Assembly (NCBI GenBank): GCA_035772785.1
Contig: JAOCPU010000046.1
Span: forward strand, 233,604-297,603
Source of the DNA: Phlebiopsis flavidoalba
Lineage: Eukaryota; Basidiomycota; Agaricomycetes; Polyporales; Phanerochaetaceae
Direction of reading: 5' to 3'
DNA: 64,000 nucleotides
Under the pieces are notes generated by a model, which was not told the origin of the DNA, did no database searches, and saw nothing but the letters and a program-made list of their open reading frames with translations. The first letter of the stretch is position 1, and every line of letters begins with the position of its first letter. Below are positions 11,190-23,699 of the stretch, piece after piece. The translations under genes and the position numbers were made by a program.

Positions 11190-13050
11190 AGGATCCTAGG
11201 ACAACTTTCGGTGTGTCGCAGCCACGCCGTTATTTGGCTGACATTGAGTTAGCGCGCATTCCAATCGGGGGTGATTGTCACGAGAGTTGTCCTATACAAG
11301 ACGGTAATCCATTAGTTTGAGACCCTTGGGAAATTGATCATCGACGAATACACGCGCGACAATAGAGAAGCGAGATCATCTGCTTCTCACACCAGCATGA
11401 GGAATGGTGTTGGGAGATTTCCGGGAGCGTGTTCAAGTTCTTGTGAGAGTTCTCTTTAATTGAACTCAAAAGACATTCCAGGAGAATAAACATTGCGGGC
11501 GACAAATCTTCTTCCACATGTTAGGATGGCCCAACTAGCTTACCGTGCGTAGACCAGTCAGATCCCGCCGTCGTGTGAAGAATCTTGAACCCTTATTCGA
11601 ACTCACGTGCTAGAAGCCTCATGATTGACAGCACTTGTGATACAGCCGAGTCTGGCCAGAAACTTTGGCACACGGGATGCTCCCGACTCGCCGACAATAG
11701 GCCTCCTGAGCACGAGCATCCGGAACATTCGGGAGAGTCGGGGCACTGGTTCGGACTGTGTCCCCAGATACTCGGTACGATGTGGCTGTGAGTACAAGGC
11801 AAAATCGAAACACACGGCACGACTTCGATCGACAACCGAACTCGGCTGACCTGTACGAAGAAAGATCTACTTCAGTCTATGACTCGTCAATGGCAGCGAG
11901 TGGCGTACCAGTCTCTTCGACCACCATATCCGGGATACGCCAACTGTAGCGTTTGTGCTGTATCAGACTTTTGGGCCTGGAAAAAAGAAAAACAAAGCAT
12001 CACGTACTCATGACAACCGACGGTCCAACAATTCTCTGCGATGTGCGGCTTTCTAATCTTAGAATAGAACGTTACCAAACTTCCGAGCCCGAGCTTTGAT
12101 GTGGCCAAGGAGCTGTCTGGTGAGTCCAACATTTTGTACCGGACCGACTAACAGCAAACACGAGTAAGTACCGAAGCCGACGTGTGCGCTGACCAACAAA
12201 GATTCGTGGTACTACAAACGCGTCCCTGCCTGCCGCAAACATTCAGCAGCTGAGGCCCTCACAACGATAGGCAACTGGTGTAAGGCTTGAGGCGGCGCCT
12301 TGCCATGCAGAAAAGATCCCCAGAGACGATCCTGTCTTGTCGGATTATGTCAGTCAGCGCGACGTACGACGGTGCTAGAAGTACGGCGTGATTACACTTG
12401 ATGCCCCGGTCTGTCCTTCCTGGACGACATGGCTCAACATTTGATGGCACACTCCACAGTCTGACAGATACGTAGAGCGTTACAGAGCTTGACGTGACGG
12501 TTTATTGGTGTTTCATCTCGTCCTAGCAATACCTCTTCGTACAACTTTCCTAGCTAAAGTAACGAGGGGGAGACAGCCAAGTTTCTTTATCCTCCTGTTG
12601 TAGTGCAAGTTTGTGAAATGCATGGCCGATATGTAAGATCTTACGACGTACATCCTCAACTACGCCTCTCTCCTATCTGAGCGAGCAATCTAAAACCTTC
12701 TGTCCGTTTTCGTGACAAATCTCTTCCATCGTCCATTCCTGTGTCAGGTGGGTCACATGTCATCTATGATCGTACCTAATCTGGGTTATTTCTGTCGACC
12801 AAGGCACTTCGAGGGGATCTGAGGGGGCAGATATGACGAAGTACATAAATCGAGTGTGGTCAAGTGGACCGAGAACAAAAACGTTTAGATAATTCAAGAG
12901 CGTCTTTGGGCGCATCAAAGTGCAGCGGCGGATCACTGATGGCGCGCTCACAAGAAATCACATGGCGAATGCACATCGATCACGCTGTGTTCTTTGTATT
13001 GACCCTTCCGTTCCTGGCGAGTGACGCAAGCTCGGCTGTCCACAAGCAGC
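11190..13050. other. No gene recognised
   Basis: Short frames on both strands compete over 11585-11850 and 12750-13150 without family motifs. No repeat, tRNA or mobile-element signature was seen. Confidence 0.35.
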
Positions 13051-13393
13051 AAGTCATCGGACTGTGCACGCAGACAATACGCCGTCCAGAATGTTCCGAC
13101 CGCTCTTTCAGCCGCAGCTATATAACTCTCCTCTGAACCTTTCCCTCCGACTTGATCTCTTACCCGCACGTCAGCCCCTCGCCAGCACTCGCCGTGACGC
13201 GGTGCGCACGTTGGGCAGCACTATGAACGCCAGCTTTCAGCCGCCTGCCAGCCGCCTAGGGTCCTGCGCATCCGAGCGGCACCGGAGGTTGTACTCTCAC
13301 CGAGAGCAAGCAAACGTCAACTCGTTGGATATAAGAATTGGGATTCCCAGTACGGGTGTATCACCGGTAGTCCACTGGAACAGGTGAGTATAG

Positions 13394-13929
13394 CTTCCAT
13401 ATCATCCACATATTCAGAATCTTATAAGAGTGCCCGTGCGGTCCCGCTACCTAGACCTAGGTCGCAACCTTCCCCCCAGTCAACCTCCCGAACGTTCACC
13501 ATGCGCGCGTTCGACGCCATTTTACGTCCACCCCAACTTCTCGCCAGAGCCTCAGAGTCCTACCAGCACCTCCTCTCAGAGAGGCTCTGCTAGCGACAAG
13601 TGGCAGTACGCTGCCGTCGGGACCGCCTTGACTGTCGCTGTCGCGTCCGGCTGGGCATCGCGATTGGCATGCCAGGCATACTCAATGCGTGAGTACACTG
13701 CTCATATTCGACGCGGGTCTGGATGGACATGGGCATGCGACTAACCATCTTGTGCCTTAGTGTTTACTGTGGACGTTTGAGCTCGGCGCGCTACCCGAAG
13801 CTCTACGGACATTTTCACATGGTAAGTTACGTGATAGCTGTGTGTACGATCTGTCCACTCATTCAATGTAATGTTCCCTAGCCTCGAAGATCTGCCCACA
13901 CCATGCCCATCCTCTTTCCGCACCATCAC
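13394..13929 (+). CDS. Hypothetical exon with a membrane-like segment
   Basis: A frame from about 13430 reads through PNFSPEPQSPTSTSSQRGS and then DKWQYAAVGTALTVAVASG. After a one-base shift near 13650 it continues as GIAIGMPGILNA and ends at a good donor, GTGAGTA (13690). The segment KWQYAAVGTALTVAVASGIA is hydrophobic enough for a membrane helix. A preceding piece near 13340 (NWDSQYGCITGSPLEQ) ends at another donor, GTGAGTATAG, so two exons of one gene are plausible. I do not recognise the protein. Confidence 0.3.
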
Positions 13930-14668
13930 TTCCTAGTCCCAGTCTGCTGTCTTTTCTCTCGTCTCACGGCTAACACAATCGATCACGATGTATAACCCTG
14001 TATTATCACCTGTATACCGCACAGACTCCTGTATCCATATCCTATCAATCACATTTCCATCTTCCACTTTTCATCTCGTGCTTCGCTTCTCAGCATCTGC
14101 CCAGGGTCCTGCGGATACGTCATAGCGCAGCGCGTTGCGAACTTCTCCTCGAAGTGGAGACCCAAGAACCCAAGTACCGAAGTAAATATTAGATCGAGAG
14201 CAACTGCTGGCGGCGAGCCACAATAATGCCACAAACCGCGACTCTCTAATCTTAGCGTGAATACGTCAGTGGCTGCCCGTAGACAGTAGTCAGAACCCAG
14301 CCAGCCGCCGTACAGGGATGCCGCAGCTTCTTGTCTCCACCCGTCTATGTCCAAGTTCCGCTATTCAGTTGACCTTGGCATTCTCTTGGCCTGATATTCT
14401 TAAACAAAAGACAGCAATGGCAAAGAGCGAGAGTTCTAGCACTCGCGGCCACAGGCAGAGGGCGAGATTGTCTCGGAGTGGAGAGAGGGTCTCGATAGGG
14501 TCATCGAAAGGCAGACGGGACCCGGCGAAGACTTGTGAGTCCAATATTCTGTTTATTGATTACTCAGTGAGACGTTCTAAGAACTCCTACCAGGTTGAGG
14601 TCGAGGTACAGAAGAACGCCTTCGCAGGAAAGCTGTCCGAGTGCGACCTCAAACACCATCCGTGTACG

Positions 14669-14707
14669 GCGCATCAGCGTTTTGACAAGGCGTCTGATAT
14701 GCCTAAC
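14669..14707 (+). repeat. Inverted repeat arm 1
   Basis: Starts GCGCATCAGCGTTTTGAC and continues GGCGTCTGATATGCCTAAC. It matches the reverse complement of 15872-15910 at about 32 of 39 positions. The neighbourhood of arm 2 is rich in YGTCTRR words. Confidence 0.55.
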
Positions 14708-15871
14708 ACGCCTGAAGCGTCTTGATGGTCTGATGCAAACCGGCGCCAATGACCTCAGAGCGAACTCAGAGCCCCAGCACAAAATTCAGACAAGGTGTCG
14801 TGTGTTTCAGAGTCTGTCCCAGATTTCGGTCAATTCGGCATGAGGAGTGTTCGCACCTGACGGTCAGCGCTTAACACTTCAACTCTCGCAACAAAGAGGT
14901 GCGCTCAGCGCTCTTTTTGTTTGCCTCTGCTTGGTTGATGTTCATATATGGCCTCAAACGGTCGCCCGTCGTCCTTTCACCCACCCACTCACCATCTCCA
15001 CGTCTCCAATCCGTCGTCCTCATCATAAGGTCCTCATGCCGCACCATCATCTCCTTATCCCGGGCTGGCCATTGAAGACCCATGACAGCGTGTCCGTCTC
15101 AAGGACACCACCCGCCAATGACGGCACGCGCATCCGCCGTCACCCAGCAGCATTCCCCGCCACTTGCCAGCTGTCCTCACCCGCGTCTTTTGTTGTAACA
15201 AGTCAAGAAGCCTCCTGGCGCTAGTATGAAGGACGTCGTGGTGAGCTACGAATAGGATCCCCCGGTGCCTCATTTTCAAGTCACGCATATGTGTTTGTCA
15301 TCTCTCAACTGGTACGTATTCCTGGTCTTTCCCCTGCTCGCTACCAACACTAACGCAGCATTGAGTTCCCTGCTCAACATCTCACCAGCCGTCAAGTCCA
15401 AGTCGACCCCACAGAGCGTCCTAACACTGACGCAAGTCCATTTACTGCCCACTCATCTCGCACAGAGCTCACTGCTCCAACAGATTACACTGTGCATCAC
15501 AAGTTACAAGAAGACTATTTTGCTCTTCAACAGTAGGTTTTATGGTAGTAGATTGCAGTAGTACATGCTTCCAGTAGTATTATGTCTCCGGCCTTAGTAG
15601 CACAAAGTTGTAATTGTAGCTAGCATCCAAATTGAGCAATATACGCCCATAAATCCAAATATTCAGAATGTCTGTGCCGCCTTGATAGTGTGCCTGAGTA
15701 CATGGTTACAATGGTCTGACTGAGGCCTAATGCATGTCTGGGATGCCGCCATTTAATTCTACCGTATACCAGGAACTCTCGTCCTGGAGTCAGAATCCGG
15801 TCCTAAATCAGCAGAGACCTAGCAAGTTTCAGACGTCGTCTGATTCGTCTAATGTGTCTAATCCAGACGGA

Positions 15872-15910
15872 ATTAGACGTTTCAGACGCCGCGTCAAAAT
15901 GCTGATGCGC
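15872..15910 (-). repeat. Inverted repeat arm 2
   Basis: Reverse complement reads GCGCATCAGCATTTTGAC then GGCGTCTGAAACGTCTAAT. Immediately to its left, 15828-15880 holds six clustered AGACG/CGTCT words, including the near-palindrome TCAGACGTCGTCTGA. Confidence 0.55.
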
Positions 15911-16483
15911 TCCAGCAGCGACTGTTCGACGGAATGAAGCACGGGAAGAGCAAGAATGGCCACAAGCACTGATTGACAGACATCAGGCCTATGAAACACC
16001 ACAATCTGTTCCACGGCGAATTCCACCTCATTTTAGGATTTTATCATGCAGTATTTTTGGGAGCAATCTCGGACTCTGTGATATGGAGGATACGGTATAC
16101 CTCATTTGTGCTGGTTTTAGTCTCGTAATAACACGGTCTTTATTTTTAATCAATTCGAAGTGGACGTCCCATGTTATGGGCAAGATGCGTATATTCTTTT
16201 GTATGAGGGTCAATGTGAGGTTGGCTTCGGACTCGAGGCTCGAGAACCCGGGCAAGAGCACTGAGCGTATCACGTGACCGAGGCCCCTTGTGGGCGCCGC
16301 CAGTAGCCGCCCTGTGCTGAGGTAAGTTTCTTATAGACTGGTTTGGTATCCGCAAAGCCGCTATACCAGTCCACAGCTGAGAGTACTGAATAATCCGTAC
16401 ATACAGTAGCTACATCGCTCGAGTTTTAAAATTAATGCAAAAATAAAAACAAGAAATGGAAAAGAGGAGACCTGCAAAAAGCT

Positions 16484-16569
16484 TGGACACACTGGGAATT
16501 GAACCCAGCACCCCCCGCAAACGCAAATGATGCTAAGCGGATGTGATAACCCAACTACACCATGTGCCC
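16484..16569 (-). tRNA. tRNA-Ala (AGC) with 11-nt intron
   Basis: The minus strand folds as a complete tRNA. Acceptor GGGCACA pairs with TGTGTCC and includes the G3-U70 pair that identifies alanine tRNAs; the discriminator is A at 16484. The anticodon stem is TCCGC/GCGGG. The loop reads TTAGCA, an 11-nt intron (TCATTTGCGTT), then T, which places AGC as the anticodon with the intron after position 37. The T arm is CTGGG-TTCAATT-CCCAG. The D stem has three firm pairs. All hallmark positions are seen directly. Confidence 0.92.
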
Positions 16570-17420
16570 TGTGGGCAAATGATCTCAAGTATTATCCATC
16601 ATGCTTCATTGTCACGGCGCCCACTACTTACCGTCGAACTGGCAGAACGTTGAACCTGCCAAAGACTCCCAAGGTGAGGACTGCAAATTTGAACCTTATT
16701 TCTCTCAGCTGCAGTCAGTCGCTAAGTCGTTCTTCAGCTAAGCATGATGGAACTCTATAAATTGTCGTATCGATATTGCGACCGCAATGCTCTAAGACAT
16801 TCGAGATATCGCTCGGGTCTGCGACGGCGAGCGTGAGTCTCATAGCTGGCCTGTCTTACACTTATCTTCCGCATAGAGATACACATGTGGTGGAACTTGT
16901 GTTGGATCTCTTGGTGGCGTGTTGTTTCACGCTCAACGACGCAGACTTTCCTCGCCGACAAAGGGTGGCGGGGCCGCGGGGCACCACGCGAAACCTTCTC
17001 CTTACCCGCGCGTTCCTTCTATAGACACGCGAAGGCGGTCATTTCAGTTAGACGTGCCAAATGGTGGCCTCGTGAGTGGTCAATTGTTCCCTATGCCATG
17101 TTTTGATTTAATGAAGGCAGGGACATCGTATAGCAATTGAGATAGAGTATGCTTCTCCAAAATGGCATAGCTATCCGCGAGGTGTCAGTCGGCGAATTCA
17201 CCCTCTTTCTCGCGGACCTATTGATCAAATAGCATCACGACCTTTGGGCTTTCGCCGCGGCCGCCGTTCACCACAGCATGCACATGGTGTGTGGGCACGA
17301 CCAACGTGAGATACGACAACACACCAACTTTGTGTACGCACCACTGTCTCAAATCCCCCGCGAGCACACGACCGCGGTGGCGATTCAACGCCGACCTCTG
17401 TCCCTAGCGCTGTTGTATGA
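16570..17420. other. No gene recognised
   Basis: Overlapping short frames only. The right end holds the promoter of the next gene. Confidence 0.35.
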
Positions 17421-17424
17421 CCCG

Positions 17425-17432
17425 TATAAATA
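17425..17432 (+). promoter_or_regulatory. TATA box of secreted protein gene 1
   Basis: TATAAATA, about 85 bp upstream of the ATG at 17518, followed by a pyrimidine-rich leader. Confidence 0.55.
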
Positions 17433-17517
17433 TCCCTCCATCTCTTTCTCTTCACCTCAGCGATTGCACAAGCCCACAACCCAGTTCGCCCAGTCTTACT
17501 ACCCACTCAAGCGAGCC

Positions 17518-17803
17518 ATGAAGTTCTCACTCCCCATCACGCAGTCCTTGCCCTCCTCGCCGGTACCCACTACCGCAGCAGGCCTACTGCTGCTTCTCGA
17601 CCACGGGTGCAATGCTCGCGCGCGGCAGGAGAGCCCAGCTCATACGTAGGCAGGGACACCCCGAATTCGACGCTCGCGCGTGCTGCTGCACCGCTGCGAA
17701 CATCAACGCTTGCCCTAGTGTTTGTGTATGTCACTTTCTGTCACCGTATTTCTGTTAGCTTGAACACTGACACACTTCATTCCAGGCTTCTGAGCATTGC
17801 TAG
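17518..17803 (+). CDS. Small secreted cysteine-rich protein, family member 1 (broken frame)
   Basis: Begins MKFSLPIT with a hydrophobic N-terminus expected to be a signal peptide. Allowing single-base indels, it reads GTH...AYCCFSTTGA, later AGEPSSY, and then GHPEFDARACCCTAANINAC and PSVC. The first exon ends at TGT followed by GTATGTCA (17726). The second exon, 17786-17803, encodes ASEHC and a stop. The same layout occurs at 18959 and at 30028 (minus). The cysteine pattern is CC, C, CCC, C, C (eight in the ancestral arrangement). Secreted, disulphide-rich proteins of this size are typical fungal effector-like or cell-surface proteins, but I recognise no named family. At least two indels are needed (about 17550 and 17605). 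Confidence 0.62.
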
Positions 17804-18940
17804 GTGCGCTGCATAGCACGCTCGTGAGGGGATAACGTCGAAGTTTAAACAACAGCCTGAACCAGAACCGTGTTCCTTATGCAAAGGTGGTATATTGGAT
17901 GTATTGGATGGGAGAGAACTGTACAAGAGATAAAACTCCATCCGTCAAATTGTTGCTCACGGCCACTAATATCGACATAAGAAATGTTTATCGCGTCGGG
18001 ATGTGCTTTTTGTGTGTTAAATGTCGATCCCGTCTTTGCGGGCCCGTCAAGACTTTTTGTTTTCCAGGATCACGCTTACTACCGGAGCTAAGCAAGATTA
18101 AAGCAAGAACCCAGTATCGAACGGGCATGAGCGTATGCAATGATGCTTTTCCCACGGGAGTTAATGCATGATGAGCCCTTGTCTTCATAGAAGTGGAATT
18201 CCGAATTGCTCTCCCGTCAGTCCCATCCGAGTCGTGAGCGTCGCCGCCCGAGTCGGGCATCGTAGTGTCCTCATGCACTCAAAACCTCGGTCCCCGGCGG
18301 GTTGTACATGTGCATCAATACAGCCGCCGCCGGTCTTGTGCTGACCCCGTGCGCTGTATATGTGCAGAGTCCAGACATGTAGACGTTATCCTGCGCCGAG
18401 TCGTATCGCGATAGGAGACCGTCCTCAACGACACGCCGGACAGCGCTCGTGTATGGGCAAGGAATGGACGCCACATTTTGAAATGTTTGAAGGAATCAAT
18501 ATCCTAGTGAGTGCATGCAGAAACCTTTCAACGAAGGAAATGTGCTGAATTCATGACCGCAGCTAAGCAATGAGATGCCCTGCGAGGAAATCTTTGAAGC
18601 CGACATACGTAGTACAGAGCTTTGGCACAACACAGACCTTGACATGGCCGGCGCGCGATCGGGCGGTAGTGATTTTAACGATGTTAGACATGGGCTTCAT
18701 AATCAAAACCTCTATGTGCCTTCCCGTGACGTACACAAGGCTCGCAGGCACGGCCGTACCAACATATACGCATCTCGTCAACTAAGTAGACATATCTCCG
18801 TCTCGCATCTGCTTTCGCAGGTCTAATATTTCCTCAGAGCTCTCCGTCGGCGCTGCTCGCGAACGTATGTAAATACACCCGCCATACCCCACACAAACAC
18901 AGGAAATCCACAAGCTCTCCTCCTCCAAACCTACTTCTAC
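17804..18940. other. Between two secreted-protein genes, nothing recognised
   Basis: Several frames of 60-95 codons overlap on both strands without motifs (for example 18575-18826). I cannot support a gene. Confidence 0.35.
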
Positions 18941-18958
18941 CACAACCGCAAGCCAACC

Positions 18959-19229
18959 ATGAAGTTTCTCTCTCCCTATCGCACTCCTTGCAATGCTCGT
19001 CGGCACCCACTCCGCAGCTGCCTACTGCTGCTTCTCGACCACTGGCGCATGCTCCCGCGCGGCCGGCGAGCCCCAGCTTGTGCGCAGGAACGGGGACCAC
19101 GAGTTCGTGACGAACGCGCGTGCTGCTGCATTGCGCCAGGCCCGACTGCATGCGAGAGCGTTTGCGTATGTCGTTTAACCATTATTTTCTCTATACGCTG
19201 TTGCTGATTGGCTTTGGTAGGATTTCTGA
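18959..19229 (+). CDS. Small secreted cysteine-rich protein, family member 2 (one or two indels)
   Basis: The best preserved member. It starts MKFLSPIALLAMLVGTHSAA once one extra T near 18979 is discounted, giving a clear signal peptide. It continues AYCCFSTTGACSRAAGEP, LVRRNGDHEF, then DERACCCIAPGPTAC and ESVC. The donor GTATGTCG follows at 19166 and the acceptor GGTAG ends at 19220. The predicted mature protein is about 50 residues with eight cysteines. A second shift is needed between the HEF and DER blocks. It lies 1.2 kb downstream of member 1 in the same orientation, consistent with tandem duplication. Function unknown; secretion is inferred from the N-terminus. Confidence 0.68.
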
Positions 19230-19954
19230 ACGCGGAAGTCATGACGATCCTTTGGGGTGGTGATTAGTGTGGATTTTGTTCCATTCCTCTATCTGAAGGA
19301 AACGATCGAGCGGCTCAACATCGAGAGGCATTATGATTGGTGTATCGTGTCTGCGGGTGGAATATACGCGTGTAGTATGACCTACTGGTTATCAATCCCA
19401 CTAGCATCATGATACTAGCTGCGAGATGTCAACTGCTTCTCTGATAGATTTGTGAAAGCATGTTAAGAAAGACATACATGTACTTGAGGCTGCTTCGAAC
19501 AGAACGATGTGGCGCTTCTGACATGCCCAGCGACCTCAGCTCACTTTCCTCCACCGCGGACGCATTGCTATTTTTCCGTGAGCTCGAAACTCATACTATG
19601 TAGCGACTCGGATTGAGAGTATAAGATCTAACGAACTCAAGCAGCAGCAGTTATATATAATTAATTGTAACATACACGGGAGACACGGTAGAAGACACAC
19701 AAGCATGGTTGGCCGTCGAGTAAAGACTACGTACGACAGACACGGATAAGAGATAAGATCATTGTTGGTCAACCGAAGTGAAATACAGGAAAGATCGTCT
19801 GTTGGCCACCAGTGGGCTGGTGATTTCGTGTGAGTATAAGTGCATGCAGAAGCAAAGCTCCGTGAACAGAGGAAAAAAGAAAAGGAGAGGGTGCTTCGCC
19901 AGAAAGCCCAGTGCCGAACGAGTTAAAAAAACACGAAAAATGTTGAAAGAGAGT
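19230..19954. other. 3' intergenic region between convergent genes
   Basis: A/T-rich sequence between the secreted-protein gene and the end of the F-BAR gene; no feature recognised. Tail-to-tail orientation suggests both 3' UTRs lie here. Confidence 0.4.
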
Positions 19955-22900
19955 TTAGAGAAGGCGGACCAAAGTTGCTGGGGAAGACGTGCCGCCCGGC
20001 TGCTTCCGTGCCTCGTCGAGCAGCTCGCCGCTCCACCAGCCGTCCTCGGGCGTCGCAGTGACGGCGATTACGTCTCCGGTCTGGAAGTCGAACTCCTCGT
20101 CGATGACGGCTTGGTAGTCATACAACGCCCGTGACTAGTAAAGAATTGATCAGCATCAGCATGCGGACAGAAGAAAAAGGCTAACTTACCGTAGAACAAG
20201 ATGGGGCAGCCCATCGTCTGTGTATGCAACCGTAGGGGGACGTCTGCTGATTCGAGGGTGGCTGGGGGAGACGGTGCACGCATCGCGCGGCTAGCGGCTG
20301 CTGGTTCGGCATGATTTGGCGTACTTGCTGTGTACTGAAAAAAAATAATCTTAGCGATCGCACACGTTGGGTTCGGGTGATGTACCTGAGTACTCACTTC
20401 TGTTTGCGGCTGGCCCGCGTCGTGGCGTGATCAGACTGGGTTCCTTATAGTGCCCATTCCCGCGACCATTAATCCTGGCGTCGGGGCCCCTGGGCCGTCT
20501 CCCGGGTATTAGTTGTCCGTAAACTTAACTCCGCGTTTGCTGGGTGGCTCGGGGGAAGGGATAGGCTGGGCGGGCGCTGCGGCCGCAGGCTGGCTATAGA
20601 CGGGACTGTTGCGGGAGGCGTAGCCTGGTGGCGGCCGCTGGGGGTCGGCGCAGGCCATACTGGTTATGATGTGGAGCCCCTAGAAAGGTATGAAGGGGGA
20701 TGGCGACTGATAAGGTCCACCGCGCGGAGAGTATGGCGGCTGCTGCGGTGTGAGGCCTGCTGTGTGCTGCTGTTTGCACATGCCAGAGTGCCTGGCCCAT
20801 GCCTTGGGGAGTGGTGGCGCCCCTGCTGTGGGCCTGATAGGGTTGGCGGTGCAAACTGGGTTTGCGAGCTCGTCTTCACGACAGTAAAACGATTGCACAT
20901 CCCGGCCAAGAGCGCGATGTCCCGACTGGATTTGTGGGAGACACAGCGCGTTGAGATATCGAGCTTTGGGCGCGAGTTGTGGCCAGGTCCTGAGATGCTA
21001 ACCGTTTCGCCTGTACGAGGGGTGTGGCGATCCCACCGACGGCACCGGGAGGAGCCCGCATACTGTTACGTCCTGTTTTGCTGTACGCGGAGTTCTGGGC
21101 GGTAGCTGAGCTGGTTGTACAGCTGGACTGATGCTATTGTTTCGTGGTGCAGCAGGGCTGACTCCGCGCTGAGCCGGGATGTTGCATAGGACTCGTCGCA
21201 CGGGAAGGCGGGCGGAATGGCTGTGGACTTGGGGAACGGCCCTGGGCTCCAAACGCCAGCCATGCATATCCTCGAACTCATGGGACGGGCCTGGAGCCAT
21301 GCTGCTGGCCCTTGTTGTCAGAACGGGGTTCGGGCCACTGTAGCTACCCCGCGTGCGACTTCCGGGTTCTGCTACGCGCGGACTTGCGTTCCCCAGGGAA
21401 GGATTGACCATAGTCTGCGAGCACATTCTGTCACCGCTTGTATCCTGCGGAACGCGGACGACGCAGTACGGAGCCATAGCCATCAACACGGCAGTAGTAG
21501 GGTTCGGCGATGCCGGGCCGCGACGATGGCTGTGCGGGCCCACCCACGATGAACACTCCGCGCGAACGGCGGTAGTTCGCTTGTTTTGCGGACCACCACC
21601 GCGCGACCCAGAGCCAGGCGTGTGGACGAGAGAGTTGCGACACTCTGTTCTCACGTGCCATGATGAGTGGGGCGTGCCTTTGCGACGGCTGTTCGGCGGA
21701 GCCGAAGCGTGGCGCGGCGGAGAGGCGGCGTTGGCGGGGCGGCGCGTGCGCCGCGTTAGGTTCCGGCGAATGCCTAACACCCCACCGATGCTCGATAGCA
21801 AGAGCAGCGATTGCGGAGTTGTTCAGGTGTCATCTTGACGTGTACCACTGGCGTCGTCGTCCTGCTCCCACACCCGAGGGGGGGACCGTGCTGCCGTCCG
21901 TTCATGAGACGGGATCCCTGTACGGGCGCGTTCCCCCCACCCCTGAGGATTGCTGGTACAAATCCTACAAGGGTAGAACGCCTGTTTCTCCGACCTTCAG
22001 CATGGCTCTGCTGCTCTTTAGCACCGATGTGGCTTACTGCGCGTCGGGATCGGCGTTGGCCGGTGTGCACCGTCGGGCCTTGCCGTAGGTCTGAGCCCAT
22101 AAACGCGGCGGAAGCTTGGCTTGGGGGACAGTACACGGGCTAACTCGCGCGGGGTGTGACTGCTCACCCCCGAAGCCGCGAGATGTTTGGTTGGGGGCGT
22201 ACGGTCGACCTTGGCTGCGCACCACCCGGCACTCAATACCTGTCAGTGTTCGTTTGTTGTGACGATCGAGTGTCCTTCTCTCACTTGTTTGTGGTGGTGG
22301 GATGAAAAAATCCGCGCGGGACCTTTCTCGGGTTTACCCTTTGGGAGTGTGGCGAGGGCGATGTGCACACGGTACGTTGGGCGTTGGACAGGTCAATATG
22401 CCTCCGGCCCTTGCATAATTTGATGAACATAGGGCGGGATTTGGTTATTACGCACATCACCGTGCCGTAGTTGAAAACGAAGTTCTCCACGTCTTTCTCG
22501 GTTCGAATTGTTTCGAGCGAAAGACGAACGCGCGTCGCAAGACTGATGCCAACGTCCATTATAGCTTTAGGTAAACGGCAAAGCGCTACAACGTACCCTC
22601 GTCTCAGACACACAAACCGTCGAGATAGTATTGGCGAGGCCTCACATGCTTTATCCTTCATGAATTCCATGCGCTCTATCTTCGATTCATCCTGGCAACG
22701 GGTCACAAGAAACTCTTTCCAATCCTTGCTCCCCTCTTGCCGTGGGTGTGTGTATGCACAGGTTCAAGAATGCGGGAAACTTCTGGAAAGTCTTGCTCGT
22801 TCGCTCTAACGGTCTTGCTGGGTACTCTCAAGTTTTGTGTTAATCTTCCTCAAGCTTCTTTTGCCCTGCATAATGGTTGACTTGAGCGGTGTTAATGAGT

Positions 22901-23691
22901 TCATTTTCACATGCAGATCTGACTCGTATATTAGTCGCGTGCGCCCGAGCGACCTGTTGCGACCTAGCCCTGTTGGCTGTTGTGTTTCTTGAGCTTGAAT
23001 TCGCGTGCTGCGATAGCGGCCTGATAGTTCTTGCTTGTGATGAAGCTGTCGATTCAAGATCGTGTTTGTGTCCCGCCTCCAAATCGTTCTTGATCTGCTG
23101 GCATGCGCAACCGTCATGTGGAATAGTTTCTTAGCTTCTCCGTCTCTGCTCTGTAAAAACGTTTTTCTTATAGAAGCCTCGTAGGTCGCTATCTCAAGGA
23201 TGAGATTGATCATTAATATTCCGTCCATTCGACAGGACACACCCTATCTCATTCCCTTCCTGAGCGTAAACTTGGCGGAGGGACGCCAAACGTTTGGTGC
23301 ATACTGCTCTTCAATCATAGGCTCTAGATGCCGGTCAGTCTGAATCCCCATTGGCATCGTATAGGGGATACGTACCTTTCCTTCCAAAAGTTCCTAAGCT
23401 CTTCCATCGTCCTAATAGCCCCCCTCATCCTAGCGAATAGCACGTCTACAAAGGTAACCAGCGTCCATTCGCGCCCCAGAATGCGTTGCAGAAGTCGAGC
23501 GAGCGGTCCGCAAAGTCAGGAGTTTGGCGCGAGCATATCGCGCGAGAGAAGTGGTCGACGCCTGGCGTCGTGCAGACATCGTGGGGGATGTTCACCAATG
23601 TCCTCGTAGTTCGAAAGCGTAGGGGGGATGGAGCAGTTATCTCTGGGTTGGAACGCGCCGTATGATGAGACTGATGCTGTGCCGTGACCAC
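19955..23691 (-). CDS. F-BAR and SH3 domain protein, Cdc15/Imp2 (PCH) type (many indels)
   Basis: A membrane-bending scaffold; in fungi this class organises the cytokinetic ring or septum and endocytic sites. On the minus strand the N-terminus reads ADRSLDFCNAFWGANG and VDVLFARMRGAIRTMEE with LRNFWKER (about 23480-23375), the start of an F-BAR domain. Later come NRQLHHK, YESDLHVKMNSLT, STIMQGK and KINTKLE (about 23050-22830), then ERMEFMKDK and EKDVENFVFNYG (about 22700-22470). A long Pro/Ser/Gly/Gln-rich linker covers about 22300-20300. The C-terminus is an SH3 domain: ALYDYQAVIDEEFDFQTGDV, VTATPEDGWWSGELLDEAR and, after two indels, a FPSNF-like end and stop at 19955-19957. An intron with donor GTAAGTTAG lies just before the SH3 exon (about 20145-20190). 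No ATG is visible at the 5' end. Domain identity is firm; frames are not continuous. Confidence 0.8.
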
Positions 23692-23699
23692 GCCCGCAG

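Larger units (their letters stand above)
13930..16483. other. No recognised gene; contains an inverted repeat pair
   Basis: Weak open frames at 14847-15224 and 15265-15561 (plus strand) have no recognisable motif. The only structure I can support is the dispersed inverted repeat listed separately. The 15.6-16.45 kb part is A/T-rich. Confidence 0.35.

Noticed and set aside
20998..21801. Open frame of 267 codons on the minus strand taken as a separate gene
   Set aside because: It lies in the linker of the F-BAR/SH3 gene between its two recognised domains and on the same strand, so it is part of that gene.
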